DNA from: Brachionus manjavacas
Taxonomy: Eukaryota > Rotifera > Eurotatoria > Ploima > Brachionidae
Reading direction: 5' to 3'
Assembly (NCBI GenBank): GCA_019054805.1
Contig: JAHQIY010000032.1
Coordinates: forward strand, 1 to 64,000
DNA length: 64,000 bases
The first letter of the stretch is position 1. Every line of letters starts with the position of its first letter. The notes under the pieces were generated by a model, which had not been told where the DNA came from, made no database searches, and saw nothing but the letters and a program-made list of their open reading frames with translations. Position numbers and translations under genes: made by a program. Below are positions 11,996-24,822 of the stretch, piece by piece.

Positions 11996-12877
11996 ACTTT
12001 CCGTTCAAAAGTTACAGTGGTCTAAAGTCAAGAATATTTAATAACAATGGTATCCGCTGGATAAGCGTAAATCGGTCATTTTTCAAGCAGATTAGACCAT
12101 ATATATATTAAAATGCTCAGAATTGAATAAGGAATCTAAAAATGAAGCAAAATAATAACATTAATCACAAAAGTTAACGAATAAAACCCTTAAAAACCAA
12201 GAATTTGCCTTTTTTTTACTTTTGTGGTCTGTTTACCCCCCCCCACGCCAAAGGACCATCGGTGGAATCTTTGAATCTTTGAAAGTGACTAAAACATATA
12301 AAAAAATCAGATCCTAGAAGATTTCCTTTCTTAAGGTAATTTTCTCACTAAAATTTCATTCTTTTTCCTATGTTTAAGATTTCGATTTTTCAATGTTTTA
12401 ACAACATTCAGCAAGGAAAGAGCAATAAAATTTAATAAAAATAATCATTTTTACTGTTTATTACTTTATTCACTATCCGAAATTGTTTCACTATCCTAAC
12501 CCATTTTCATTTTGAAATAATGATATATCATCATGATATATCATTATCATCTAGATCTTCCTTATCAGAATCTAAGCAAAAATTATACAAATTTTCGCTT
12601 TTTTTTGAAACCAACTTATCCTTATTAAATTGTCCGATACCCAAATACCAAATAACGCTTGTTACATGCGAGCATGCCCCAAATACTCTTGCCCTAGCTT
12701 TGCAATCACAGTGCCATTCTTGAATTGGATCCATAGTTGAAACTGTCGAATATTTTATCCAAGTAATATGGATCACTTGGGAAGAAAATCTCGACTTTAT
12801 TTTTACCCGGATAAGCTCTTCACTTTCTCCAAAAAATTCGCATACATAATCGGTATTTTGTTCCAAGTGTGAGATCG
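11996..12877 (-). mobile_element. Truncated DDE-SWIM transposon, 3' part only (unit L1)
   Basis: Begins at the terminal repeat (actttccgttcaaaagttac) and ends inside the transposase at gtgagatcg, fused to c-block sequence gattacggattttttg. The long terminal repeat (11996 to about 12395) is complete. Compared with its mirror copy it carries cagcaaggaaagagcaa and cttaaggtaat, variants otherwise seen in the full-length copy at 34640-34760. Confidence 0.85.
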
Positions 12878-12971
12878 GATTACGGATTTTTTGATTTGAT
12901 TCACAAACGTTATAATTCAGAATAAAATTTGAAGTATCAATTAAGAAATGTAATATTTGACATCTATCCAA
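12531..12971 (-). pseudogene. SWIM-finger remnant fused in frame to satellite sequence, 146-codon open frame (unit L1)
   Basis: The open frame starts in the c block (about 31 codons, DRCQILHFLIDTSNF...) and runs in frame into the transposase tail: SHLEQNTDYVCEFFGESEE, then the CxCx(9)CxH zinc-binding set C-D-C...C-S-H, then an acidic end LDDNDIS. It has no in-frame ATG before the internal STMDPIQ methionine; the nominal start is TTG. The DDE core is absent, so it cannot transpose. Family knowledge: SWIM fingers bind zinc and probably nucleic acid or protein. I see no promoter or polyadenylation evidence, so I treat it as a by-product of the deletion that made the unit. Confidence 0.7.
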
Positions 12972-13400
12972 ACGAAATTGTACTAAAATTTTTAAATGCT
13001 AAATATTTAATAACAGCGTCATTCATGAATTTTAGAAATTAAAACAGATGCTATTTAAATGTGAATAATTTTTAGATGTCCCTTTTTAGAGGTTAATGCA
13101 TTTTTGATTTTAAATCAGTAAGTAAAAAAATTAGATTTATATATTAAAAATACATTTGAAAATAAATTATATACATCTTTAACGAATATGAACTTATATT
13201 TGATTTGAATTCAAAATTCCATGAATTAAATTCACTTGTCTAAAAAATTTGGAAATAAAATTATTCTTTTTTCAAAACCCTTAAATTTAATTTCTACAAA
13301 GCATTAAATTGGCTGTTGATGAATCAATTTGCTTTTATCAATGATTTTATTTCAAAATTGAATCAAAAGAGTTAAAACTCACCATTCTAACCAAGATTAT

Positions 13401-13830
13401 CATATTTCTTTCCCTGTGGATTATTTAAAACAAGAGGCGCCTTTTGACTTATTTCATTATCCATTGAAATCTTTAAAAAAAAAGGGGTCTTTTTATTCTA
13501 GTACAAATTTATGGACCACTTGAAAACGAGGTTTCTATCAAGTTTTTTTACCTATCGACAACTTTGATTGACCAGGTCTTCATTTAAAAATTTCACTACC
13601 TATGGAAAATTTGATTGACAAAGCGTCTAGATACTTATTTCTCTATCTTTAGACAACTTAAATAACGAGGTTCCTTTTCGCTATTTTCTTATACTATGGT
13701 CAACTTGATTTAAATATCTTCTAGAAACTTATTTCTCTGAAACTTATTTCTATGAACAATCTTAAACCCTGGGCGTGTATTAACCTATTTATATACCTAT
13801 GGACAACTTGAGAGACGAGACTTCTTCGTT
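13401..13830. repeat. 47-bp minisatellite, about 9 copies (unit L1)
   Basis: As at 9119-9549; type A reads ttttcgctattttctt near 13675 where type B has one more a. Mirrors 54467-54894, including the gaggtttctatcaag variant. Confidence 0.8.
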
Positions 13831-16274
13831 ATTCTTTGTCACTAAAAATATTTTAAGTGATAAACTTTTTAAATAGTAAATGGTAAGTAAAGGAGTCAAA
13901 ATATCACGTTTTTTAAAAAATTTTTAATTTTCTTAGGTTATCTACAATAGGCAAATTTTAGCTGCAATTTTCATGATGAACTAATTGCTGTTAGGTGTGA
14001 AAAGAAAAAGCAATATCATATTTATCACGACGAAAGTGTTAAATATTGTAAAAAATAATCATCGTAAGCAGATGGTTTTCAGCAAGTCTAGAAATAACCT
14101 GCATATTAAAAAAAATTTGGTTAAAATTTAACAGGACTTTAATTACTTGATTTTAAAATCGATCGCCAGTATGATGCCTAATTTTAGAATATTATATTGT
14201 CATTCAATTTAAAAATGAATTTTAATGTTTTTATCTACATAAGAATATTTTTTAAACATCTTTTATTCCGTTAATTACGTTTCTAAATTTTTTTTGCAAA
14301 ATGATTTATGTCTTCAGCTTTTAATGGACCTGAAATAATGGAATTTAAAAAAAAAAACTTTTTCGAAATGTTTTTTCATACGTTTAGACTGGTTTCTAAA
14401 AATCCATTTCAAAAACAATTTTTAAAATTTATTCTTTATTGAATGGTTCTTGATTTAAAATCAAAAATTTAGTTGATAAAAAATATTAACAAAATAGGAT
14501 AAAAAAGAATAATTCAAATTTGATAAACAATAAATCAACTTATTCTCTTAGAATAGGACATTTAAAAATTATTCACATTTAAATAGCATCTGTTTTAATT
14601 TCTAAAATTCATGAATGTCGCGCTGTTAAATCATTTGGTTTTTAGAAATTTTAGGACTTATTCGCTTGGATAGATGTCAAATATTACATTTCTAAATTGA
14701 TTCTTCAAATTTTATTCCCAATTAAATCATTTGTGAATTAAATCAAAAAATCCGTTATTATGGTTGTTAAAAAATTATGCATATTTAAATAACTTCTGAA
14801 CAAAGAATCAATTGAACTAATCTAAAAAAAATAATTAAAATATAAATCACATTTAAAAACTCCTAATATTTGTTTCAAAATTCATGAAATTCGATTTTTC
14901 TAAATCGATTTGTGTATTGAAATTCACCAGTAAATAACTAATCGCTAAAGCTTCTAAAATAAATAAAATTGGATGTATATAAATAAATTCATATGTTTGG
15001 ATTATATTAATTCTAATTTAAATAAAATGAAGTCGAATTAACAATTCAAATAAAGATTTTTATTAAATTTTTCACATTTCAAAAGATTCTGATTTTAATT
15101 TCTAAATTAAATAAAATTTATATATTAATCACAGATAAATGAAGGATAAATCACAAAAACAAGAAATTAGTGATTGATCTATCAAGGCGTTCTCTTTGAT
15201 GGTATTTATTCAAATTTGATTCGATTGGTGCCAAAAAATACATTGCAAAAAGATTGTATGAATATTTATTTAATTTAAATTGATTTTAGATTTTCATAAA
15301 AATCTAAAATTTTTGCTAATATATAATCATTCGCTTTTGAATAAAGATATATTTAAAAATTTGTTTTACAAAGGCTAAAATTAACCAATTTTAAAAAGAT
15401 TAAAATATAAATTGAAATTAAATATTTTTTGGTTTGAAAAATACATGAAATTTGTTTTTTATAAATAAATTCGTATATTTTGATGATTTTAATTCAAATT
15501 TGATCAAAATATGAATTAAATTCACATAGTATGGAAATATTTACCGTTACGTTTTTGACTGGTTCCTCTAGTAAGAATATCATAACTGAGGTGATTTTAT
15601 TGAATATGATTTAAATCACCATTCTAACAAAGATTATCTTATAATTATTCATTTTTAGAAGCTTAATTAATATTTATACAATCTATTTTGGTATGTATTT
15701 ATTGGCTCAAATCAAATCAAATTTGAATATGTGAATTTCCAAATGTATGAATTGATTAAATTACGACCAATTTCATGTATCTTAGAAAAAATAAAGCTGG
15801 GTTATTAAATGGTGAATTTGAAAACACGAATCCAATCAAAAACAACGAATTTCAAGAGGTTTAGAAAATAATATAAGGAGCTTGAATATTATTTTGATAA
15901 TTTTTTAGGTTTGTTAAATTTATTCTTTGTAAAAAAACAAATTGATTTCTTAAATAAGAATTTCATTTAATTAAGGAATTATATCAGAAGTTATCTAAAT
16001 TTGCTTAATTTTTAATAACCGTAATAACGGATTTTTGATTTGATTCACAAATTATATAATTGAGAATAAAATTTGAAGAATCAATTTAGAAATGTAATAT
16101 TTGACATCTATCCAAACGAAATTGTACTAAAACTTATTAGAGCTAAATATTTAACAACGGCGTCATTCATTAATTTTAGAAATTAAAAACAGATCCTATT
16201 TTAATGGGAATCATTTTTAAATGACCTTTTTTAGAGGTTAATGTATTTTTGATTTTATTTCAGTAACTTATAAA

Positions 16275-17150
16275 ACTTTCCGTTCAAAAGTTACAGTGGT
16301 CTAAAGTCAAGAATATTTAATAACAATGGTATCCGCTGGATAAGCGTAAATCGGTCATTTTTCAAGCAGATTAGACCATATATATATTAAAATGCTCAGA
16401 ATTGAATAAGGAATCTAAAAATGAAGCAAAAATAACATTAATCACAAAAGTTAACGAATAAAACCCTTAAAAACCAAGAATTTGCCTTTTTTTTACTTTT
16501 GTGGTCTGTTTACCCCCACGCCAAAGGACCATCGGTGGAATCTTTGAATCTTTGAAAGTGACTAAAACATATAAAAAAATCAGATCCTAGAAGATTTCCT
16601 TTCTAAAGGTAATTTTCTCACTAAAATTTCATTCTTTTTCCTATGGTTAAGATTTCGATTTTTCAATGTTTTAACAACATTCAGAAAGGAAAGAGTAATA
16701 AAATTTAATAAAAAAAAATCATTTTTACTGTTTATTACTTTATTCACTATCCGAAATTGTTTCACTATCCTAACCCATTTTCATTTTGAATTAATGATAT
16801 ATCATCATGATATATCATTATCATCTAGATCTTCCTTATCAGAATCTAAGCAAAAATTATACAAATTTTCGCTTTTTTTGAAACCAACTTATCCTTATTA
16901 AATTGTCCGATACCCAAATACCAAATAACGCTTGTTACATGCCAGCATGCCCCAAATACTCTTGCCCTAGCTTTGCAATCACAGTACCATTCTTGAATTG
17001 GATCCATAGTTGAAACTGTCGAATATTTTATCCAAGTAATATGGATCACTTGTGAAGAAAATCTCGACTTTATTTTTACCCGGATAAGCTCTTCACTTTC
17101 TCCAAAAAATTCGCATACATAATCGGTATTTTGTTCCAAGTGTGAGATCG
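16275..17150 (-). mobile_element. Truncated DDE-SWIM transposon, 3' part only (unit L2)
   Basis: Terminal repeat at 16275; same internal breakpoint at gtgagatcg (17150). The G/C run near 16512 is five C here against eight G in the mirror copy near 51773, a typical homopolymer discrepancy. Confidence 0.85.
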
Positions 17151-17244
17151 GATTACGGATTTTTTGATTTGATTCACAAACGTTATAATTCAGAATAAAA
17201 TTTGAAGTATCAATTAAGAAATGTAATATTTGACATCTATCCAA
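16846..17244 (-). pseudogene. SWIM-finger remnant, type B, frameshifted tail (unit L2)
   Basis: Same chimeric frame as in L1 but with Tyr in WYCDC and Trp in ACWH; the four zinc ligands CxC and CxH are kept. A run of seven instead of eight A before GCGAAAA shifts the frame after LVSKK, giving AKICIIFA and an early stop. The mirror copy (51044-51484) has eight A and stays open, so the break may be a base-calling error. Confidence 0.65.
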
Positions 17245-17673
17245 ACGAAATTGTACTAAAATTTTTAAGAGCTAAATATTTAATAACAGCGTCATTCATG
17301 AATTTTAGAAATTAAAACAGATGCTATTTAAATGTGAATAATTTTTAGATGTCCCTTTTTTGAGGTTAATGCATTTTTGATTTTAAATCAGTAAGTAAAA
17401 AAATTAGATTTATATATTAAAAATACATTTGAAAATAAATTATATACATCTTTAACGAATATGAACTTATATTTGATTTGAATTCAAAATTCCATGAATT
17501 AAATTCACTTGTCTAAAAAATTTGGAAATAAAATTATTCTTTTTTCAAAACCCTTAAATTTAATTTCTACAAAGCATTAAATTGGCTGTTGATGAATCAA
17601 TTTGCTTTTATCAATGATTTTATTTCAAAATTGAATCAAAAGAGTTAAAACTCACCATTCTAACCAAGATTAT

Positions 17674-18103
17674 CATATTTCTTTCCCTGTGGATTATTTA
17701 AAACAAGAGGCGCCTTTTGACTTATTTCATTATCCATTGAAATCTTAAAAAAAAAGGGGTCTTTTTATTCTAGTACAAATTTATGGACCACTTGAAAACG
17801 AGGTTTATATCAAGTTTTTTTACCTATCGACAACTTTGATTGACCAGGTCTTCATTTAAAAATTTCACTACCTATGGAAAATTTGATTGACAAAGCGTCT
17901 AGATACTTATTTCTCTATCTTTAGACAACTTAAATAACGAGGTTCCTTTTCGCTAATTTTCTTATACTATGGTCAACTTGATTTAAATATCTTCTAGAAA
18001 CTTATTTCTCTGAAACTTATTTCTATGAACAATCTTAAACCCTGGGCGTGTATTAACCTATTTATATACCTATGGACAACTTGAGAGACGAGACTTCTTC
18101 GTT
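17674..18103. repeat. 47-bp minisatellite, about 9 copies (unit L2)
   Basis: Type B array with gaggtttatatcaag and cgctaattttc. Mirrors 50183-50614. Confidence 0.8.
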
Positions 18104-20550
18104 ATTCTTTGTCACTAAAAATATTTTAAGTGATAAACTTTTTAAATAGTAAATGGTAAGTAAAGGAGTCAAAATATCACGTTTTTTAAAAAATTTTTTA
18201 ATTTTCTTAGGTTATCTACAATAGGCAAATTTTAGCTGCAATTTTCATGATGAACTAATTGCTGTTAGGTGTGAAAAGAAAAAGCAATATCATATTTATC
18301 ACGACGAAAGTGTTAAATATTGTAAAAAATAATCATCGTAAGCAGATGGTTTTCAGCAAGTCTAGAAATAACCTGAATATTAAAAAAAATTTGGTTAAAA
18401 TTTAACAGGACTTTAATTACTTGATTTTAAAATCGATCGCCAGTATGATGCCTAATTTTAGAATATTATATTGTCATTCAATTTAAAAACGAATTTTAAT
18501 GTTTTTATCTACATAAGAATATTTTTTAAACATCTTTTATTCCGTTAATTACGTTTCTAAATTTTTTTTGCAAAATGATTTATGTCTTCAGCTTTTAATG
18601 GACCTGAAATAATGGAATTTAAAAAAAACTTTTTCGAAATGTTTTTTCATACGTTTAGACTGGTTTCTAAAAATCCATTTCAAAAACAATTTCTAAAATT
18701 TATTCTTTATTGAATGGTTCTTGATTTAAAATCAAAAATTTAGTTTATAAAAAATATTAACAAAATAGGATAAAAAAGAATAATTCAAATTTGATAAACA
18801 ATAAATCAACTTATTCTCTTAGAATAGGACATTTAAAAATTATTCACATTTAAATAGCATCTGTTTTAATTTCTAAAATTCATGAATGTCGCGCTGTTAA
18901 ATCATTTGGCTTTTAGAAATTTTAGGACTTATTCGCTTGGATAGATGTCAAATATTACATTTCTAAATTGATTCTTCAAATTTTATTCCCAATTAAATCA
19001 TTTGTGAATTAAATCAAAAAATCCGTTATTATGGTTGTTAAAAAATTATGCATATTTAAATAACTTCTGAACAAAGAATCAATTGAACTAATCTAAAAAA
19101 AATAATTAAAATATAAATCACATTTAAAAACTCCTAATATTTGTTTCCAAAATTCATGAAATTCGATTTTTCTAAATCGATTTGTGTATTGAAATTCACC
19201 AGTAAATAACTAATCGCTAAAGCTTCTAAAATAAATAAAATTGGATGTATATAAATAAATTCATATGTTTGGATTATATTAATTCTAATTTAAATAAAAT
19301 GAAGTCGAATTAACAATTCAAATAAAGATTTTTATTAAATTTTTCACATTTCAAAAGATTCTGATTTCAATTTCTAAATTAAATAAAATTTATATATTAA
19401 TCACATATAAATGAAGGATAAATCACAAAAAACAAGAAATTAGTGATTGATCTATCAATGCGTTCTCTTTGATGGTATTTATTCAAATTTGATTCGATTG
19501 GTGCCAAAAAATACATTGCAAAAAAGATTGTATGAATATTTATTTAATTTAAATTGATTTTAGATTTTCATAAAAATCTAAAATTTTTGCTAATATATAA
19601 TCATTCGCTTTTGAATAAAGATATATTTAAAAATTTGATTTACAAGGCTTAAATTAACCAATTTTAAAAAAAATTAAAATATATATCAAAATTAAATATT
19701 TTTTGGTTCGAAAAATACATGAAATTTGTTTTTGATAAATAAACTCGTATATTTTGATGATAATAATTCAAATTTGATCAAAATATGAATTAAATTCACA
19801 TAGTATGGAAATATTTACCGTTACGTTTTTGACTGGTTCCTCTAGTAAGAATATCATAACTGAGGTGATTTTATTGAATATGATTTAAATCACCATTCTA
19901 ACAAAGATTATCTTATAATTATTCATTTTTAGAAGCTTAATTAATATTTATACAATCTATTTTGGTATGTATTTATAGGCTCAAATCAAATCAAATTTGA
20001 ATATGTGAATTTCCAAATGTATGAATTGATTAAATTACGACCAATTTCATGTATCTTAGAAAAAATAAAGCTGGGTTATTTAATGGTGAATTTGAAAACA
20101 CGAATCCAATCAAAAACAACGAATTTCAAGAGGTTTAGAAAATAATATAAGGAGCTTGAATATTATTTTGATAATTTTTTAGGTTTGTTAAATTTATTCT
20201 TTGTAAAAAAACAAATTGATTTCTTAAATAAGAATTTCATTTAATTAAGGAATTATATCAGAAGTTATCTAAATTTGCTTAATTTTTAATAACCGTAATA
20301 ACGGATTTTTGATTTGATTCACAAATTATATAATTGAGAATAAAATTTGAAGAATCAATTTAGAAATGTAATATTTGACATCTATCCAAACGAAATTGTA
20401 CTAAAACTTATTAGAGCTAAATATTTAACAACGGCGTCATTCATTAATTTTAGAAATTAAAAAACAGATCCTATTTTAATGGGAATCATTTTTAAATGAC
20501 CTTTTTTTAGAGGTTAATGTATTTTTGATTTTATATCAGTAACTTATAAA

Positions 20551-21427
20551 ACTTTCCGTTCAAAAGTTACAGTGGTCTAAAGTCAAGAATATTTAATAAC
20601 AATGGTATCCGCTGGATAAGCGTAAATCGGTCATTTTTCAAGCAGATTAGACCATATATATATTAAAATGCTCAGAATTGAATAAGGAATCTAAAAATGA
20701 AGCAAAAATAACATTAATCACAAAAGTTAACGAATAAAACCCTTAAAAACCAAGAATTTGCCTTTTTTTTACTTTTGTGGTCTGTTTACCCCCCTACGCC
20801 AAAGGACCATCGGTGGAATCTTTGAATCTTTGAAAGTGACTAAAACATATAAAAAAATCAGATCCTAGAAGATTTCCTTTCTAAAGGTAATTTTCTCACT
20901 AAAATTTCATTCTTTTTCCTATGTTTAAGATTTCGATTTTTCAATGTTTTAACAACATTCAGAAAGGAAAGAGTAATAAAATTTAATAAAAAAATCATTT
21001 TTACTGTTTATTACTTTATTCACTATCCGAAATTGTTTCACTATCCTAACCCATTTTCATTTTGAAATAATGATATATCATCATGATATATCATTATCAT
21101 CTAGATCTTCCTTATCAGAATCTAAGCAAAAATTATACAAATTTTCGCTTTTTTTTGAAACCAACTTATCCTTATTAAATTGTCCGATACCCAAATACCA
21201 AATAACGCTTGTTACATGCGAGCATGCCCCAAATACTCTTGCCCTAGCTTTGCAATCACAGTGCCATTCTTGAATTGGATCCATAGTTGAAACTGTCGAA
21301 TATTTTATCCAAGTAATATGGATCACTTGGGAAGAAAATCTCGACTTTATTTTTACCCGGATAAGCTCTTCACTTTCTCCAAAAAATTCGCATACATAAT
21401 CGGTATTTTGTTCCAAGTGTGAGATCG
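20551..21427 (-). mobile_element. Truncated DDE-SWIM transposon, 3' part only (unit L3)
   Basis: Same ends as the other unit copies. Flanked by ttttatatcagtaacttata (type with tatatc), matched by its mirror near 47740-47756. Confidence 0.85.
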
Positions 21428-21521
21428 GATTACGGATTTTTTGATTTGATTCACAAACGTTATAATTCAGAATAAAATTTGAAGTATCAATTAAGAAATG
21501 TAATATTTGACATCTATCCAA
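21081..21521 (-). pseudogene. SWIM-finger remnant, type A, 146-codon open frame (unit L3)
   Basis: Predicted product identical to that of L1 (WHCDC, ACSH), open from the TTG in the c block to the TGA beside the duplicated gatatatcatgat. Transposase core missing; no upstream ATG. The identical product in alternate units (12531, 21081, 46764, 55325) reflects the A/B repeat order rather than selection. Confidence 0.7.
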
Positions 21522-21950
21522 ACGAAATTGTACTAAAATTTTTAAATGCTAAATATTTAATAACAGCGTCATTCATGAATTTTAGAAATTAAAACAGATG
21601 CTATTTAAATGTGAATAATTTTTAGATGTCCCTTTTTTAGAGGTTAATGCATTTTTGATTTTAAATCAGTAAGTAAAAAAATTAGATTTATATATTAAAA
21701 ATACATTTGAAAATAAATTATATACATCTTTAACGAATATGAACTTATATTTGATTTGAATTCAAAATTCCATGAATTAAATTCACTTGTCTAAAAAATT
21801 TGGAAATAAAATTATTCTTTTTCAAAACCCTTAAATTTAATTTCTACAAAGCATTAAATTGGCTGTTGATGAATCAATTTGCTTTTATCAATGATTTTAT
21901 TTCAAAATTGAATCAAAAGAGTTAAAACTCACCATTCTAACCAAGATTAT

Positions 21951-22377
21951 CATATTTCTTTCCCTGTGGATTATTTAAAACAAGAGGCGCCTTTTGACTT
22001 ATTTCATTATCCATTGAAATCTTTAAAAAAAGGGGTCTTTTTATTCTAGTACAAATTTATGGACCACTTGAAAACGAGGTTTATATCAAGTTTTTTACCT
22101 ATCGACAACTTTGATTGACCAGGTCTTCATTTAAAAATTTCACTACCTATGGAAAATTTGATTGACAAAGCGTCTAGATACTTATTTCTCTATCTTTAGA
22201 CAACTTAAATAACGAGGTTCCTTTTCGCTATTTTCTTATACTATGGTCAACTTGATTTAAATATCTTCTAGAAACTTATTTCTCTGAAACTTATTTGTAT
22301 GAACAATCTTAAACCCTGGGCGTGTATTAACCTATTTATATACCTATGGACAACTTGAGAGACGAGACTTCTTCGTT
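21951..22377. repeat. 47-bp minisatellite, about 9 copies (unit L3)
   Basis: Type A array; reads cttatttgtatgaac near 22290 where most copies read ttctatgaac, and the mirror at 45904-46333 shares this (gttcatacaaataag). Confidence 0.8.
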
Positions 22378-24822
22378 ATTCTTTGTCACTAAAAAAATTT
22401 TAAGTGAAAAATTTTTTAAATAGTAAATGGGAAGAAAAAAGTCAAAATATAACGTTTTTTAAAAAATTTTTTAATTTTATTAGGTTATCTACAAGAGGTA
22501 AATTTTTGGTGCATTTTTCATGATGAAATAATTGCTGTTGGGTATGAAAAGAAAATTGCTATATCATATTCATCACGTCGAAAGTTTTATTCATTGTAAA
22601 TAATAATCATCGATAAGCAGATGGTTTTCAGCAAGTCTAGAAATAACCTGCATATTAAAAAAAATTTGGTTAAAATTTAACAGGACTTTAATTACTTGAT
22701 TTTAAAATCGATCGCCAGTATGATGCCTAATTTTAGAATATTATATTGTCATTCAATTTAAAAATGAATTTTAATGTTTTTATCTACATAAGAATATTTT
22801 TTAAACATCTTTTATTCCGTTAATTACGTTTCTAAATTTTTTTGCAAAATGATTTATGTCTTCAGCTTTTAATGGACCTGAAATAATGGAATTTAAAAAA
22901 AAAACTTTTTCGAAATGTTTTTTCATACGTTTAGACTGGTTTCTAAAAATCCATTTCAAAAACAATTTTTAAAATTTATTCTTTATTGAATGGTTCTTGA
23001 TTTAAAATCAAAAATTTAGTTGATAAAAAATATTAACAAAATAGGATAAAAAAGAATAATTCAAATTTGATAAACAATAAATCAACTTATTCTCTTAGAA
23101 TAGGACATTTAAAAATTATTCACATTTAAATAGCATCTGTTTTAATTTCTAAAATTCATGAATGTCGCGCTGTTAAATCATTTGGTTTTTAGAAATTTTA
23201 GGACTTATTCGCTTGGATAGATGTCAAATATTACATTTCTAAATTGATTCTTCAAATTTTATTCCCAATTAAATCATTTGTGAATTAAATCAAAAAATCC
23301 GTTATTATGGTTGTTAAAAAATTATGCATATTTAAATAACTTCTGAACAAAGAATCAATTGAACTAATCTAAAAAAATAATTAAAATATAAATCACATTT
23401 AAAAACTCCTAATATTTGTTTCCAAAATTCATGAAATTCGATTTTTCTAAATCGATTTGTGTATTGAAATTCACCAGTAAATAACTAATCGCTAAAGCTT
23501 CTAAAATAAATAAAATTGGATGTATATAAATAAATTCATATGTTTGGATTATATTAATTCTAATTTAAATAAAATGAAGTCGAATTAACAATTCAAATAA
23601 AGATTTTTATTAAATTTTTCACATTTCAAAAGATTCTGATTTTAATTTCTAAATTAAATAAAATTTATATATTAATCACAGATAAATGAAGGATAAATCA
23701 CAAAAAACAAGAAATTAGTGATTGATCTATCAAGGCGTTCTCTTTGATGGTATTTATTCAAATTTGATTCGATTGGTGCCAAAAATACATTGCAAAAAGA
23801 TTGTATGAATATTTATTTAATTTAAATTGATTTTAGATTTTCATAAAAATCTAAAATTTTTGCTAATATATAATCATTCGCTTTTGAATAAAGATATATT
23901 TAAAAATTTGATTTACAAGGCTTAAATTAACCAATTTTAAAAAAATTAAAATATATATCAAAATTAAATATTTTTTGGTTCGAAAAATACATGAAATTTG
24001 TTTTTGATAAATAAACTCGTATATTTTGATGATAATAATTCAAATTTGATCAAAATATGAATTAAATTCACATAGTATGGAAATATTTACCGTTACGTTT
24101 TTGACTGGTTCCTCTAGTAAGAATATCATAACTGAGGTGATTTTATTGAATATGATTTAAATCACCATTCTAACAAAGATTATCTTATAATTATTCATTT
24201 TTAGAAGCTTAATTAATATTTATACAATCTATTTTGGTATGTATTTATTGGCTCAAATCAAATCAAATTTGAATATGTGAATTTCCAAATGTATGAATTG
24301 ATTAAATTACGACCAATTTCATGTATCTTAGAAAAAATAAAGCTGGGTTATTAAATGGTGAATTTGAAAACACGAATCCAATCAAAAACAACGAATTTCA
24401 AGAGGTTTAGAAAATAATATAAGGAGCTTGAATATTATTTTGATAATTTTTTAGGTTTGTTAAATTTATTCTTTTGTAAAAAAACAAATTGATTTCTTAA
24501 ATAAGAATTTCATTTAATTAAGGAATTATATCAGAAGTTATCTAAATTTGCTTAATTTTTAATAACCGTAATAACGGATTTTTGATTTGATTCACAAATT
24601 ATATAATTGAGAATAAAATTTGAAGAATCAATTTAGAAATGTAATATTTGACATCTATCCAAACGAAATTGTACTAAAACTTATTAGAGCTAAATATTTA
24701 ACAACGGCGTCATTCATTAATTTTAGAAATTAAAAACAGATCCTATTTTAATGGGAATCATTTTTAAATGACCTTTTTTTAGAGGTTAATGTATTTTTGA
24801 TTTTATTTCAGTAACTTATAAA

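Larger units (their letters stand above)
11996..16274 (-). repeat. 4.28-kb tandem unit L1, type A
   Basis: Blocks in order: truncated transposon 11996-12877, c block 12878-13400, 47-bp array 13401-13830, d block 13831-14520, foldback arm b about 14521-15275, spacer about 15276-15665, arm a about 15666-16274. Type A marks: WHCDC and ACSH codons in the SWIM finger, tttaaatgctaaat beside it (near 12993), cgctattttc in the array and caaggcgttc near 15183. Mirrors 52019-56299. Confidence 0.85.
16275..20550 (-). repeat. 4.28-kb tandem unit L2, type B
   Basis: Same blocks as L1: transposon 16275-17150, c 17151-17673, array 17674-18103, d to about 18790, b/spacer/a to 20550. Type B marks: WYCDC and ACWH codons, tttaagagctaaat near 17265, cgctaattttc in the array, caatgcgttc near 19456. 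Mirrors 47737-52018. Confidence 0.85.
20551..24822 (-). repeat. 4.28-kb tandem unit L3, type A
   Basis: Transposon 20551-21427, c 21428-21950, array 21951-22377, d about 22378-23065, b/spacer/a to 24822. Carries type A marks. A variant tract in d (about 22390-22620: aaaaagtcaaaatataacg, gggtatgaaaag, cgataagcag) is absent from its mirror unit 43459-47736, but its part at about 22552-22614 recurs, inverted, at about 41393-41455 in unit R1. Confidence 0.85.

Noticed and set aside
13401-13830. Possible CRISPR-like array
   Set aside because: Monomers are degenerate and contiguous with no repeat/spacer alternation, and the context is eukaryotic transposons.
16275-20550. LTR retrotransposon explanation for the direct repeats
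   Set aside because: No primer-binding site, polypurine tract, protease, integrase or reverse transcriptase in the unit; the period comes from tandem duplication.
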